NCBI RefSeq assembly: GCF_003344535.1
Contig: NZ_QPKS01000014.1
Span: 1 to 64,000 of the forward strand
Source: Exiguobacterium flavidum
Lineage (GTDB): Bacteria; Bacillota; Bacilli; Exiguobacteriales; Exiguobacteriaceae
Reading direction: 5' to 3'
Length of the DNA: 64,000 nt
Every line of letters starts with the position of its first letter. Within the stretch, counting starts at the first letter, position 1. The notes beneath the pieces are model-generated. The model saw only the letters and a list, made by a program, of their open reading frames with translations, was not told the origin of the DNA and ran no database searches. Below are positions 44,564 to 52,848 of this stretch, one piece after another. Made by a program: the position numbers and the translations under genes.

Positions 44564-45233
44564 TGTCGTCACCGAGCCGGTAGCCGAAACCGCGTACCGT
44601 TTTGATGAGCGGCGGGGCGCCTGTCGACGCAAGTTTCTTGCGGACGAGCCGGACGAGCGCGTCGAGCGCGTTGTCTGTGATGTCGGCCCCGATTCCCCAG
44701 ACGACCTCGATCAGCAATTCGCGCGTCATCGTCTGTTCCGGCCGGCGGAGCATCACGGCGAGTAGCTCGAATTCGCGCCGTGTCAGATCGAGCGGCGTGT
44801 CTTCGTAATGGATCGTCTGCGACATGACGTCGAGTTTCAACCCTTTGTATTCGAGCACGGGGACGAACGCTTTGCTCTGACGGCGGCTGAGGGCACGGAG
44901 GCGGGCGAGGAGCTCTGATGCCTGGAACGGTTTGACGAGATAGTCGTCGGCTCCGCTGTCGAGGCCATGGATGAGGTCGTGCTCCGTGTCGCGCGCCGTC
45001 AGCATGAGGATGCCGCCTTCGAACCCGTCCTTGCGCAGGCGCGAAGCGACCTCGATCCCGGAGTGGACCGGCATCATCCAATCAAGGACGACCAAGGCAT
45101 AATGGTGCGCCTCACACTGGAGGAGAGCCTCCTCCCCATTCTCCGCCACGTCGACGAGATATCCTGCGCGCTCAAGATGCAGGCGTAACATCTTCGCGAG
45201 ACGAGCATCATCCTCCGCCACTAGAATCCGCAT
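44556..45233 (-). CDS. OmpR-family response regulator
   Basis: A 225-residue regulator. The receiver (1 to about 115) has the acidic pair EDD, the phospho-Asp in LVVLDWMMPVHSG and the Lys in DYLVKPFQ; the C-terminal winged helix has LTRREFELLAVMLRR and NALDALVRLVRKKL. ATG 45233 (MRILVAEDD) is preferred to the ATG at 45242 because AAGGG lies 9 bases before it. It is cotranscribed with the kinase and divergent from the acidic-protein operon. Confidence 0.92.
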   Translation of the reverse strand: MRILVAEDDARLAKMLRLHLERAGYLVDVAENGEEALLQCEAHHYALVVLDWMMPVHSGIEVASRLRKDGFEGGILMLTARDTEHDLIHGLDSGADDYLVKPFQASELLARLRALSRRQSKAFVPVLEYKGLKLDVMSQTIHYEDTPLDLTRREFELLAVMLRRPEQTMTRELLIEVVWGIGADITDNALDALVRLVRKKLASTGAPPLIKTVRGFGYRLGDDNV

Positions 45234-45345
45234 GTCATCCATCCCTTCCCGTGCTTGTTTTCTTCATTATCCCATAAGATTCGTCAGGCGGCTGTCAGAT
45301 TTTCAGCTTAAGGTAAGAGTATGAACTGAAGAAGGGGTGAGCGGG

Positions 45346-45660
45346 ATGAAAGCGAAAAAACCTTATGGACGCTGGGTCGTCGGGACGGGCGGTGCCGCGT
45401 TCCTCGCCTTGATGATCGGACAGTTGAGCGTCGATTCCTCGAACGAGGGACAGACTGAATCGGCGCAAGGCAGTTACGCGCCGAGCGACGGCGAATGGAG
45501 CTCGGGCAACGATTCCTATGAGGAGAACGAAGACTGGGGAGAGGACAGCGAGTACGAGGATGAGTATGAGGATGAAGGAGAACGATGGGACGATGACGAG
45601 AGCGGAAGCTTTGCGCCCCCGTCGCAACCGGGTGAAGGACGCTCGGAGCGCTCGAAGTAG
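45346..45660 (+). CDS. Small acidic membrane-anchored protein
   Basis: A 104-residue protein: a basic start (MKAKKPYGRW), one hydrophobic segment (about 11-29, VVGTGGAAFLALMIGQ) and then an extremely acidic, low-complexity extracellular tail rich in Asp, Glu, Ser, Gly and Tyr/Trp (EYEDEYEDEGERWDDD). No lipobox and no FMN-binding motif are seen. ATG 45346 follows AAGGGG. It leads an operon with an FMN transferase and a haem-type membrane protein, so it occupies the place where an FMN-binding substrate protein is expected, but its sequence does not show that it is one. Confidence 0.75.
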   Translation: MKAKKPYGRWVVGTGGAAFLALMIGQLSVDSSNEGQTESAQGSYAPSDGEWSSGNDSYEENEDWGEDSEYEDEYEDEGERWDDDESGSFAPPSQPGEGRSERSK

Positions 45661-45669
45661 GTGGGCGCG

Positions 45670-46560
45670 ATGGAAAAGCGTTTGTATGCCATGCATAACA
45701 CCGTCCGCTTCATGACGCGGGACGGAATGAGCGAGGAGGAGTGGGAGAAGATATCCGCCTTTTTCCGCTATGTCGACGCCGAATGGTCCCGCTTCACACC
45801 GGACAGCGAGGTCAGCCGGCTGAACGGGCTTCGGATCGGAGAGAGCCTTCGCGTCTCGCTGCCGCTCGCTCGTCTCCTGCGCAAGGCGACGCGCTACCTC
45901 GAGCAGACGGACCGGCTGTTCTCCCCATATCTGCTCGAGCAGCAGCAGGCGAACGGCTACAGTCAGTCGTTTCCATTCACCGAGGCGGTCGCACAGACCG
46001 TTCCCTCGCCGGAACAGGCGATCCCGTTCGAGATCGAGGAACGGCACGTCACACGGGTCGGCGGCGGCCGGATCGACCTCGGCGGGATCGGCAAGGGCGC
46101 GGCCGCGATGCAGGCCGCTCAGCTGTTGCGGAAACAACATGCCCGCGGGATGGTCGAGGCGGGAGGGGACGTCATCGTCTGGTCGGACGGCACGCCTTGG
46201 ACGATCGACATCATCCATCCGGAGACCGGTCAGGAGATGACGCAACTGACGCTCCGTCAAGGCGGGGTCGCCACATCCAATCGCCGGTACCGGTCGTGGA
46301 AGACCGATCAAGAGGATCGGCATCACCTGCTCGACGGCCGTACGGGCCGCTCGGTCACGACGTCCGTCGTCCAGGTGACGGCGATCGCGAACCAGCTGTA
46401 TGATGCAGAGGTGATGACGAAGGTGGCCTTCCAGCTGACGGCCGAGGAGCGTCAGGACTTGCTGTTCGACTGGTTCCCGAACGCCCAGCTGCTCGTCGTC
46501 GAGGCTTCCAGTGAAATCACCTTGGAGAAGAAGGGGGAACGAATGCGATGGAATGGTTGA
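45670..46560 (+). CDS. apbE: FAD:protein FMN transferase (ApbE family)
   Basis: A 296-residue ApbE protein, which moves FMN from FAD onto a Ser/Thr of a partner protein. Seen: SRFTPDSEVSRLNGL at the start, IDLGGIGKGAAAMQAAQLL (about 136-154, FAD contact), MVEAGGDVIVW and the metal site HHLLDGRTGRSVT with IANQLYDAEVMTKVAF. The protein lacks a signal peptide or lipobox, so flavinylation would happen in the cytosol, unlike secreted ApbE lipoproteins. ATG 45670 follows AGGTGGG. It overlaps the next gene by 13 bases. Confidence 0.9.
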   Translation: MEKRLYAMHNTVRFMTRDGMSEEEWEKISAFFRYVDAEWSRFTPDSEVSRLNGLRIGESLRVSLPLARLLRKATRYLEQTDRLFSPYLLEQQQANGYSQSFPFTEAVAQTVPSPEQAIPFEIEERHVTRVGGGRIDLGGIGKGAAAMQAAQLLRKQHARGMVEAGGDVIVWSDGTPWTIDIIHPETGQEMTQLTLRQGGVATSNRRYRSWKTDQEDRHHLLDGRTGRSVTTSVVQVTAIANQLYDAEVMTKVAFQLTAEERQDLLFDWFPNAQLLVVEASSEITLEKKGERMRWNG

Positions 46561-47129
46561 AATGGCTCTTCTCGACGTGGATGCTGATCCGCTTAGGCGG
46601 CTTACTCGGCCACTTCATGTTCACGGCATCATTGTTCGCCGGCTTGCTCGGATCGTTCCCAGCTCTGAAGCGGCACCGGGCGCTGCTCCATGATGTCCAC
46701 CTCAAGAGCGGCTGGTTCGGTTTCCTTGCCGTCATCCTCCATATCGTGCTCTTGACGGTCGACCACTATGCGCCGCTGACGGTCAGCGAAATCCTGTTGC
46801 CGGGGAACGCCTCCTACGAAGCCCTCTGGAACGGCGTCGGCACGGTCGGTTTCTACCTGTTCGGGTTCGTCCTGATCAGCTCGGACTTCTTGAAACAGAC
46901 GCTCGGACGACGGATTTGGAAGTTGACGCATTGGCTCGTCCTGCCGGCCTGGCTGCTCATGACGCTTCACGGCGTGATGGCCGGAACGGACAGCGGATCC
47001 CTTCTCGTCCTGTTATGGTATGTATTTGCGACGCTAGCTTTCGCAGGGCTCGTCCTCTACCGGATGACGCTTCGGAAACGGCCTGCCGTAAAACAGGAAC
47101 GTTCGGCAAAAGGCTCCTCCTCAGCGTGA
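46548..47129 (+). CDS. Ferric-reductase-like transmembrane protein
   Basis: A 193-residue membrane protein with about five helices (around 13-36, 55-72, 95-112, 124-143, 150-170). Paired His residues for haem ligands appear in VILHIVLLTVDHY, KLTHWLVLPAWLLMTLHG and LLHDVHLKSGW, as in ferric reductase-like domains. No NAD or FAD domain is attached, so it is probably the haem membrane subunit of an electron-transfer chain with the ApbE-modified partner. The start overlaps the apbE stop by 13 bases. Confidence 0.82.
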   Translation: MEWLKWLFSTWMLIRLGGLLGHFMFTASLFAGLLGSFPALKRHRALLHDVHLKSGWFGFLAVILHIVLLTVDHYAPLTVSEILLPGNASYEALWNGVGTVGFYLFGFVLISSDFLKQTLGRRIWKLTHWLVLPAWLLMTLHGVMAGTDSGSLLVLLWYVFATLAFAGLVLYRMTLRKRPAVKQERSAKGSSSA

Positions 47130-47144
47130 GGAAGAGCCTTTTTT
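47108..47144. terminator. Bidirectional terminator at the end of the apbE operon
   Basis: AAAGGCTC pairs with GAGCCTTT, with inner TCCTCA/TGAGGA, and is followed by T; it overlaps the 3' ends of both convergent genes. Confidence 0.85.
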
Positions 47145-47924
47145 CGCGTTCAACCAGCTCGTCCACGAGGCGAAGGTCGCGTCGCGGTTCTGGATGTAGT
47201 TGTGGTCGGTCTCGACGACCAGCTCCTCGAAGTTCGAGGCATCGACGAGCAAATCATGATGGAGCGACTTGACGCTCGTCTCGTCCGTCTCGGACGTCAC
47301 GAGCAGGACGTCGCGGGCCGCGAGCGCTTCTTTCAGCGTCAGGAGATTCCACGTTTCATGATGTTCCTTCAGCTCCGAGAGCAAGGCGTGCGCGTCACTG
47401 CCGTTCAAGAAGACGGCACCGCGCTCGAGTACGCCGAGCAGCGTCGGTTCGTGCTCCGGATAATCATGGATCAATGACCCGACGAGTCCGAAGTTGAACG
47501 GGGAGATGGCGACGCATGACTTGATCATCGGCAAGGCCGCGAACGCATGGAGACCGACGAAGCCGCCCATGCTGTGGCCGACGATCGTCACGGCTTCGCG
47601 GTCTACATGGTGCGTTGCCGCGAATGCCTCCGACAGCACTTCGTCCATGATAGCCTCAGCGTCCTCGAGCGCGTGAGCGAACGTGAAGTCGCCGGGGCTT
47701 CCCCAGGAGCCGCGATATGTCGTGACGAGTACGTTGTATCCCTGCTTCTGCAGGTCGACGGCCCAGTCGATGTTGAGCTGTTTCCCGGGAAATCCGTGGA
47801 ACAGGACGATCGTCGGGAAGGGTCCCGTCCCTGCCGGAGAATAGAGACGGCAAAAGAGCGGTTCGTTCCCTCCGCTCGGCAAAGAAAGTAAGGTCAGGTC
47901 TGCTTGAAGCGTCTTCGTTTCCAT
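47121..47924 (-). CDS. Alpha/beta hydrolase
   Basis: A 267-residue cytosolic alpha/beta hydrolase. The oxyanion region is LFHGFPGKQ (about 41-49), the nucleophile elbow VGHSMGGF (about 115-122) with the catalytic Ser, an Asp in the ETDETS segment and the His in ETDHNYIQ near the C-terminus. The fold resembles dienelactone-hydrolase or peptidase S9-type esterases; the substrate is unknown. The stop lies inside the terminator shared with the opposing operon. Confidence 0.85.
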   Translation of the reverse strand: METKTLQADLTLLSLPSGGNEPLFCRLYSPAGTGPFPTIVLFHGFPGKQLNIDWAVDLQKQGYNVLVTTYRGSWGSPGDFTFAHALEDAEAIMDEVLSEAFAATHHVDREAVTIVGHSMGGFVGLHAFAALPMIKSCVAISPFNFGLVGSLIHDYPEHEPTLLGVLERGAVFLNGSDAHALLSELKEHHETWNLLTLKEALAARDVLLVTSETDETSVKSLHHDLLVDASNFEELVVETDHNYIQNRDATFASWTSWLNAKKGSSSR

Positions 47925-48005
47925 ATGAATCTCTCCCTTGCTGACATGCTGTTCTTTCCAGTTTGATGGAAGTGGCTCCTGAAATCAAACGTTAAGTCTG
48001 TTAAC

Positions 48006-48037
48006 AAAAAAACGAAGGCCGCAGCCTTCGCTTTTTT
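48006..48037 (-). terminator. Terminator of the ABC-F gene
   Basis: CGAAGGC/GCCTTCG; on the minus strand it is followed by a run of seven T. It can also act in the other direction. Confidence 0.85.
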
Positions 48038-49592
48038 AGAATACTTTTGTCGTCCACGATTCGCAGTTCCACTTGTCCGTCACGAGACCCTCGTAGAATT
48101 CAGGTTCGTGTGAGATGAGGAGGATCGTGCCTTTATATTCCTGAAGCGCGCGCTTCAGCTCCGCTTTCGCGTCGACGTCAAGGTGGTTCGTCGGCTCATC
48201 GAGTACGAGGATGTTCGATTCCGTGTTCATCAGCTTGCAGAGACGGACTTTCGCCTTCTCGCCACCGCTGAGCACCTCGATCTTCGATTCGATGTGCTTC
48301 GTCATCAAGCCGCATTTCGCGAGCATCGCCCGGACCTGCTGCTGGTTGAGTGACGGGAACGTGTTCCAGATCTCCTCGATGCAGGTGTTCGAGTTCTTCT
48401 CCTTGATCTCCTGTTCGAAATAGCCGATGTGGAGGTTCTCTCCGCGCTCGACCGTCCCTGAGACGGCAGGAATCTCACCGAGCAGGCTCTTCAGGAGCGT
48501 CGACTTCCCGATGCCGTTCGCACCGTAGAGGGCGATCTTCTGTCCGCGTTCGATCGTCAGGTTGAGCGGACGCGAGAGCGGCTCGTCGTAACCGATGACG
48601 AGGTCCTTCGCCTCGAACATCAGCTTGCTCGGCGTACGGGCCGTCAGGAAATTGAATTCCGGCTTCGGACGTTCCTGCGCGAGTTCGATGATGTCCATCT
48701 TGTCGAGCTTCTTCTGACGTGACATCGCCATGTTGCGCGTCGAGACGCGCGCCTTGTTGCGGGCGACGAAGTCCTTCAGCTCCGAAATCTCCTGCTGCTG
48801 ACGCTTGAAGGCGGACTCGAGCTGCTTCTTCTTCGCCTCATGGACGGACAGGAAGTTCTCGTAGTCGCCGACGTAGCGATTCAGTCCCTGGTTCTCCATG
48901 TGGTAGATCAGGTTGATGACGCTGTTGAGGAACGGGATGTCGTGCGAGATGAGGATGAAGGCATTCTCATATTCCTGCAGATAGCGTTTCAGCCACTCGA
49001 TGTGCTGGACGTCGAGGTAGTTGGTCGGCTCATCGAGCAGCAGGATGTCCGGCTTCTCGAGCAACAGCTTCGCGAGCAGGATCTTCGTCCGCTGTCCGCC
49101 GCTCAGGTCCTGGACGTCGCGATCGAGTCCGATCTCGTCGAGTCCGAGACCGCGGGCGATCTCCTCGACCTTCGCATCGATCGTATAGAAGTCGTTGTTC
49201 GACAGGATGTCCTGGAGGACGCCGACTTCTTCGAGCATCTGCTCGATTTCTTCCGGTGTCGCCTCGCCCATCTTGCCGTAGAGGTCGTTGATCTCCTGTT
49301 CGATGTCGAACAGGTATTGGAATGCGCCTTTAAGCGCGTCGCGAATCGTCAGGCCGCGCGCGAGGACCGCATGTTGATCGAGATAACCGACACGGACGTG
49401 CTTCGCCCATTCGACCTTCCCTTCGTCCGGTTCGAGCTGCGACGTGATGATGTTCATGAACGTCGATTTTCCTTCGCCGTTCGCCCCGACGAGACCGATG
49501 TGCTCGCCTTTGAGCAGGCGGAACGAGACGTCCTCGAAAATCGCGCGGTCGCCAAAGCCATGGCTCAAGTTCGTTACGGTTAAAATACTCAT
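48036..49592 (-). CDS. ABC-F ribosome-associated ATPase (YkpA-like)
   Basis: A 518-residue soluble protein with two ABC domains and no membrane segment: Walker A GANGEGKST and GANGIGKST, signatures LSGGQRTK and LSGGEKAK, Walker B ILLLDEPTN and ILVLDEPTN. The charged interdomain linker (about 240-320, ending RQKKLDKMDIIELAQE) is the family's ribosome-probing arm. It would bind the E site of stalled ribosomes. ATG 49592 (MSILTVTNLSHGF) is used; the frame opens six codons earlier. It is not possible to say whether it confers antibiotic resistance; housekeeping members are the closest match. Confidence 0.9.
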   Translation of the reverse strand: MSILTVTNLSHGFGDRAIFEDVSFRLLKGEHIGLVGANGEGKSTFMNIITSQLEPDEGKVEWAKHVRVGYLDQHAVLARGLTIRDALKGAFQYLFDIEQEINDLYGKMGEATPEEIEQMLEEVGVLQDILSNNDFYTIDAKVEEIARGLGLDEIGLDRDVQDLSGGQRTKILLAKLLLEKPDILLLDEPTNYLDVQHIEWLKRYLQEYENAFILISHDIPFLNSVINLIYHMENQGLNRYVGDYENFLSVHEAKKKQLESAFKRQQQEISELKDFVARNKARVSTRNMAMSRQKKLDKMDIIELAQERPKPEFNFLTARTPSKLMFEAKDLVIGYDEPLSRPLNLTIERGQKIALYGANGIGKSTLLKSLLGEIPAVSGTVERGENLHIGYFEQEIKEKNSNTCIEEIWNTFPSLNQQQVRAMLAKCGLMTKHIESKIEVLSGGEKAKVRLCKLMNTESNILVLDEPTNHLDVDAKAELKRALQEYKGTILLISHEPEFYEGLVTDKWNCESWTTKVF

Positions 49593-49608
49593 GATTTTCT
49601 CCCTTATC

Positions 49609-49643
49609 AAAAAAATCGAAGGAACCGGCTTATACGCCGGTCC
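49609..49643 (-). terminator. Terminator of the small basic protein gene
   Basis: ACCGGC/GCCGGT overlapping the stop codon, with a T run on the minus strand. Confidence 0.7.
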
Positions 49644-49800
49644 GCTTCTTCTGGTTGTTCGCCTTCTTCGTCTGTTGGCTCGTCAGTTGTTTCGTCTGTG
49701 TCCCGTGAAGGCCAGTCGGACGTTTCGTCTGCGCCTGTTTCTTCGCTTTCAGACGTTCCATCATCGCTTCTTGAAGCGATAGTTTTTTTTCTTCTGCCAT
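49630..49800 (-). CDS. Small basic protein, 56 residues
   Basis: This short gene is read on the minus strand from ATG 49800 to TAA 49630. The protein begins MAEEKKLSLQEAMMERLKAK and continues with many Lys, Gln and Thr (KKANNQKKRTG at the end). It has no membrane segment and is probably partly disordered. A GAGGTGA ribosome binding site precedes it and a terminator overlaps its stop, which supports a real gene. Function unknown; a nucleic-acid or ribosome-associated role is possible from its charge and its place beside an ABC-F gene. Confidence 0.7.
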   Translation of the reverse strand: MAEEKKLSLQEAMMERLKAKKQAQTKRPTGLHGTQTKQLTSQQTKKANNQKKRTGV

Positions 49801-49878
49801 ATGTGTTCACCTCGATCGGTAAGTTCTTATCCCTAGTATGCCAAAAAAGCGGGGAAATGAAAATGGACTGGACTCGAT

Positions 49879-50322
49879 TCAGGAGACCTTCTTTCCCAGA
49901 TAGACGACATAACAGTTGCGATCGATGTCGATTTCACAGCTGTCGCGCTCGTAAGTCTCCTGATCGAGCGAGATCATGTCCTTGACGAGATAGCGCATCG
50001 CCTGGACGTGATCCGGCACCGTCATCGTCTTCAGGAGCGGGTAGTCGTCCTTCCCTTGATAGGTCCGGAACTCGAGATGGATCTGATGGGGCGGGTAAAC
50101 CTTCTCGTCCGGCTTGCGGACGTCGTCCGCGATGTATTCGACGATCAGTTGATCATACTCCCCGTTCATCTCATTCGACTTGAGGGCGTATTGCGCTCCT
50201 TGGATGACATGATACTCACAAAGCTGATGGGCGATGATCTCGTCGGCCTCGATCGCGAAGCGCGTGTACTGATAGATCGGTCTGAATTCGCCGTCCTGTT
50301 CCGCGTAATAGGCAAGTGACAT
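49879..50322 (-). CDS. Conserved hypothetical protein
   Basis: A 147-residue soluble, acidic protein beginning MSLAYYAEQDGEFRPIYQYT. ATG 50322 follows AAAGGAGCG; the frame extends further upstream but without a start that has a binding site. No domain is recognised; the many Tyr and acidic residues and the lack of membrane segments suggest a cytosolic role. It is divergent from the lipoprotein gene. Confidence 0.7.
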   Translation of the reverse strand: MSLAYYAEQDGEFRPIYQYTRFAIEADEIIAHQLCEYHVIQGAQYALKSNEMNGEYDQLIVEYIADDVRKPDEKVYPPHQIHLEFRTYQGKDDYPLLKTMTVPDHVQAMRYLVKDMISLDQETYERDSCEIDIDRNCYVVYLGKKVS

Positions 50323-50443
50323 AGTGAACGCTCCTTTCCTTGTTGACTTGAGCGTACCGAAAAAGTTGCCGTTCGAACAGAAACTTTTTCTCCGAAAAGG
50401 CGTATACTTAGAACATATAACGATTAATGGAGGGGAATGCAAC

Positions 50444-50794
50444 GTGAGTTGGATGAAACAGGCGACATTAGCGGCGACGCTTCTCATCGGTACGACGCTC
50501 AGCGGTTGCGGTACGGATGATACGATGGCGGAACAGCCGAACGATCCGGATTGCGACGATTACGAATACGATAACGAGGAGGGAGTCTGGTACTGTGACG
50601 ACGCGAGCGGTCCGCACTACGGCTTCTTCTACTGGGGCGGCACCTACTTCGCGTCACGGGCACTCATGCACAGCGCGATGAAGAAGAAAGGGTACACACC
50701 GGGTTCGAAGGAGACGATGCGTTACAACTCGAAGACGAAAGGGTTCGGTACGGGTTCCGGGACGGGATCGTCGAAAGGATTCTTCGGCGGATGA
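50444..50794 (+). CDS. YgiB-like lipoprotein (DUF1190-type)
   Basis: A 116-residue lipoprotein. The signal peptide ends in LIGTTLSGC (lipobox, Cys at about 22). The mature part has a short Cys/acidic region (DCDDYEYDNEEGVWYCDD) and a Gly/Ser-rich C-terminus. The start is GTG 50444, eight bases after GGAGGGG. Its stop overlaps the next gene by 4 bases. The pair recalls E. coli ygiB-ygiC, where a DUF1190 lipoprotein precedes a glutathionylspermidine synthase-like enzyme. Confidence 0.8.
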   Translation: MSWMKQATLAATLLIGTTLSGCGTDDTMAEQPNDPDCDDYEYDNEEGVWYCDDASGPHYGFFYWGGTYFASRALMHSAMKKKGYTPGSKETMRYNSKTKGFGTGSGTGSSKGFFGG

Positions 50795-51999
50795 CGCGTC
50801 GCGAGGCGCTGTATGGAGACATCGAGGGGTTTTGGGACATCCTCGAGGGGGAAGAATATGCTTTGACGGAAGTGATGGAGGTCTCCGAGGAGACCGTCCG
50901 CCGGATTCGCGAAGCGACCGGACGCGTCCAGCGCATATTCGAGAAGACGGCACCCGTCCTGCGGGACATGGACGATGCGGCGCTTCGTGAACTCGGATAT
51001 CCGGAGGAGACGTTGCCGTTCCTTCGCCTTGAGACGATGCGGCCATTGACCGTGATCGGGCGGTACGACTTCATCGTCACGCCTGACCGGATCGCGCTGA
51101 TGGAGTGGAACGCGGACACGCCGACCTTCATCAAGGAACTGTTCGTCGTCAATGACAGGATCGCTGCGAAGCGCGGATTTCTCGGCGTCAACACGGGCGA
51201 GGAGGAGTTGCTCGCTGCGAGTGTCAACAAGGCGATCGCGGCGTGCCGGCACCGGGTGCCTCACGAGGCACGAGTCGTCTTTACTTCTCACGGAGACCAC
51301 ATCGAGGACCGGTTGACGACGGAATACTTGCGCTCCTTCACACAGGCTTCCTATTGCCCGCTCGATCAGCTCGAACTGCGGGCGGGAGACGGGCTGTACG
51401 ACGCGGAAGGACAACGGATCGACATACTCTACCGTCAGACGTTCCCGGTCGAGGTCATGCTGCTCGACCGCGGGGAGGCAGGGGAGAACATCGGTGCAGG
51501 GCTGCTCGAGCTTGTCGAGACCGGCCTGCTTGAGATCATCAATCCGCCGTCTGCCTTTCTCATGCAGGCGAAATCCGTACAAGCATTGATCTGGATGTTG
51601 CATGAGACACGTCATCCATATTTCGATGAAGAGGAACACGAGTGGATCGGCCGGTATTTCCTGCCGACCTACCTTGACGAGGAGGAGATTCGGCGTCTCG
51701 GTCGCCCGTACGTGCGCAAGCCGGTCTTCGGTCGGGAAGGTGACACGGTGACGATCCATGAGGCCGACGGTACGCTCCGGCTCGCCGAGCATCAGCAATC
51801 ATTCCGCGACCAGGCGGCAGTCTATCAAAGTTACGTGGAGTTGCCTGTGACTCCAATCAAAGAGGGTCTCGCCTACATGTTCGGCTCGTTTTCACTCGGT
51901 GGGAAGCCGAGCGCGATCGGCGTACGTGCTGGCGAACGAATCACAGGCAACCGGTCGTATTTCTTGCCGATCGGGATCAAGGGGGAGGAATTCGGATGA
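50791..51999 (+). CDS. Glutathionylspermidine synthase-like ATP-grasp enzyme (YgiC-like)
   Basis: A 402-residue ATP-grasp enzyme. Typical stretches are YDFIVTPDRIALMEWNADTP near 90-109, EVMLLDRGEAGENIGAGLLE, LVETGLLEIINPPSAFLMQ and YVRKPVFGREGDTVTI with ATP-contact residues, then GNRSYFLPIGI at the end. These match the YgiC/YjfC group, which lacks the amidase domain of true glutathionylspermidine synthase; the substrate is not known. ATGA overlaps link it to the lipoprotein upstream and the reductase downstream. Confidence 0.85.
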   Translation: MTRREALYGDIEGFWDILEGEEYALTEVMEVSEETVRRIREATGRVQRIFEKTAPVLRDMDDAALRELGYPEETLPFLRLETMRPLTVIGRYDFIVTPDRIALMEWNADTPTFIKELFVVNDRIAAKRGFLGVNTGEEELLAASVNKAIAACRHRVPHEARVVFTSHGDHIEDRLTTEYLRSFTQASYCPLDQLELRAGDGLYDAEGQRIDILYRQTFPVEVMLLDRGEAGENIGAGLLELVETGLLEIINPPSAFLMQAKSVQALIWMLHETRHPYFDEEEHEWIGRYFLPTYLDEEEIRRLGRPYVRKPVFGREGDTVTIHEADGTLRLAEHQQSFRDQAAVYQSYVELPVTPIKEGLAYMFGSFSLGGKPSAIGVRAGERITGNRSYFLPIGIKGEEFG

Positions 52000-52634
52000 A
52001 AGCGGCAATTTTAGGGGCGACAGGACTCGTCGGGCAGGAGCTCGTCGATCTTTTGCTCGCGAATGAGAATTATTCGGAGGTGCACGTCTTGGTGCGCCGG
52101 CCATACAACCGATTCCATCCGAAGCTCGAGGAGTGGGTCATCAATTTCGACGAGGTGAACGAAATCGAGTTGCCGAAAGTCGATCATGTCTACTGCGCGC
52201 TCGGTACGACGATCAAGCAGGCAGGTTCCCAGGAAGCATTTCGCAAAGTCGACTACACGTATCCGCTTGAAATCGGGCGTGAGCTTCAAGAACTCGGGGC
52301 GACACGCTTCGCGCTCGTCTCTGCGCTCGGTGCTCATCCGAACGCGAAGACGTTCTATAACCGGGTCAAGGGTGACGTCGAGAACGGGCTGCGCGTGATC
52401 GGTTTCGAATCACTGCTTCTGTTCCGTCCATCGCTTCTGCTTGGGGAACGTGACGAGTTCCGGCTCGGCGAACAGGCGGCGGCGCGCGTCTCGACGTTAC
52501 TCCGTCCGATCATCCGCAAGAGTGCCTATGCGCCGATCGAGGCGCGGGACGTCGCGCGGGCGATGATCGAGCGGACGCTTGCCGCGACGCCGGGTGTGAC
52601 GATCGTAGAATCAAAAGAGATGCGTCAGGACTGA
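51996..52634 (+). CDS. NAD(P)-binding oxidoreductase (YraR-like atypical SDR)
   Basis: A 212-residue Rossmann protein. MKAAILGATGLVGQELVDLL holds the GxxGxxG cofactor loop; DHVYCALGTTIKQAGSQEAF and TYPLEIGRELQELGATRFAL followed by VSALGA, and a later YNRVKG, fit NAD(P)H-binding proteins such as E. coli YraR. The catalytic Tyr/Lys are in FYNRVKGDVE. It is the last gene of the three-gene operon and is followed by a terminator. Substrate unknown. Confidence 0.83.
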   Translation: MKAAILGATGLVGQELVDLLLANENYSEVHVLVRRPYNRFHPKLEEWVINFDEVNEIELPKVDHVYCALGTTIKQAGSQEAFRKVDYTYPLEIGRELQELGATRFALVSALGAHPNAKTFYNRVKGDVENGLRVIGFESLLLFRPSLLLGERDEFRLGEQAAARVSTLLRPIIRKSAYAPIEARDVARAMIERTLAATPGVTIVESKEMRQD

Positions 52635-52661
52635 TCGGCTTTCGCCCGGCAGTCCTTTTTT
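52627..52661 (+). terminator. Terminator
   Basis: AGGACTG/CAGTCCT with inner CGG/CCG pairs, followed by T. Confidence 0.85.
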
Positions 52662-52710
52662 CGATAGCCGGCGGGGCATTTGACGGATGAAACGTTTTGA
52701 TGTTGAATAG

Positions 52711-52845
52711 TATAGTGCTGTCTCAAGAAAAAAAGAATTGAGACAATTCAGTCAGTAATGTAGCTTCCGTGGCCGCTTCGCTTGAGGTGCTTCCATGGAA
52801 GCGGGTGCTTGTCAAAAAGCATCCGTTCGACAGAAAGGGGTTACT
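52711..52845 (+). promoter_or_regulatory. Promoter and structured leader of the peptide transporter gene
   Basis: A -10 element TATAGT at 52711-52716 is followed by a stem TGTCTCAA/TTGAGACA (52719-52745), which would sit at the 5' end of the mRNA or act as an operator. Further on lie GCTTCC-AT-GGAAGC and a second hairpin (TGCTT with AGCA) before AGAAAGGGG. No T-box or known riboswitch was recognised. Confidence 0.45.
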
Positions 52846-52848
52846 ACA

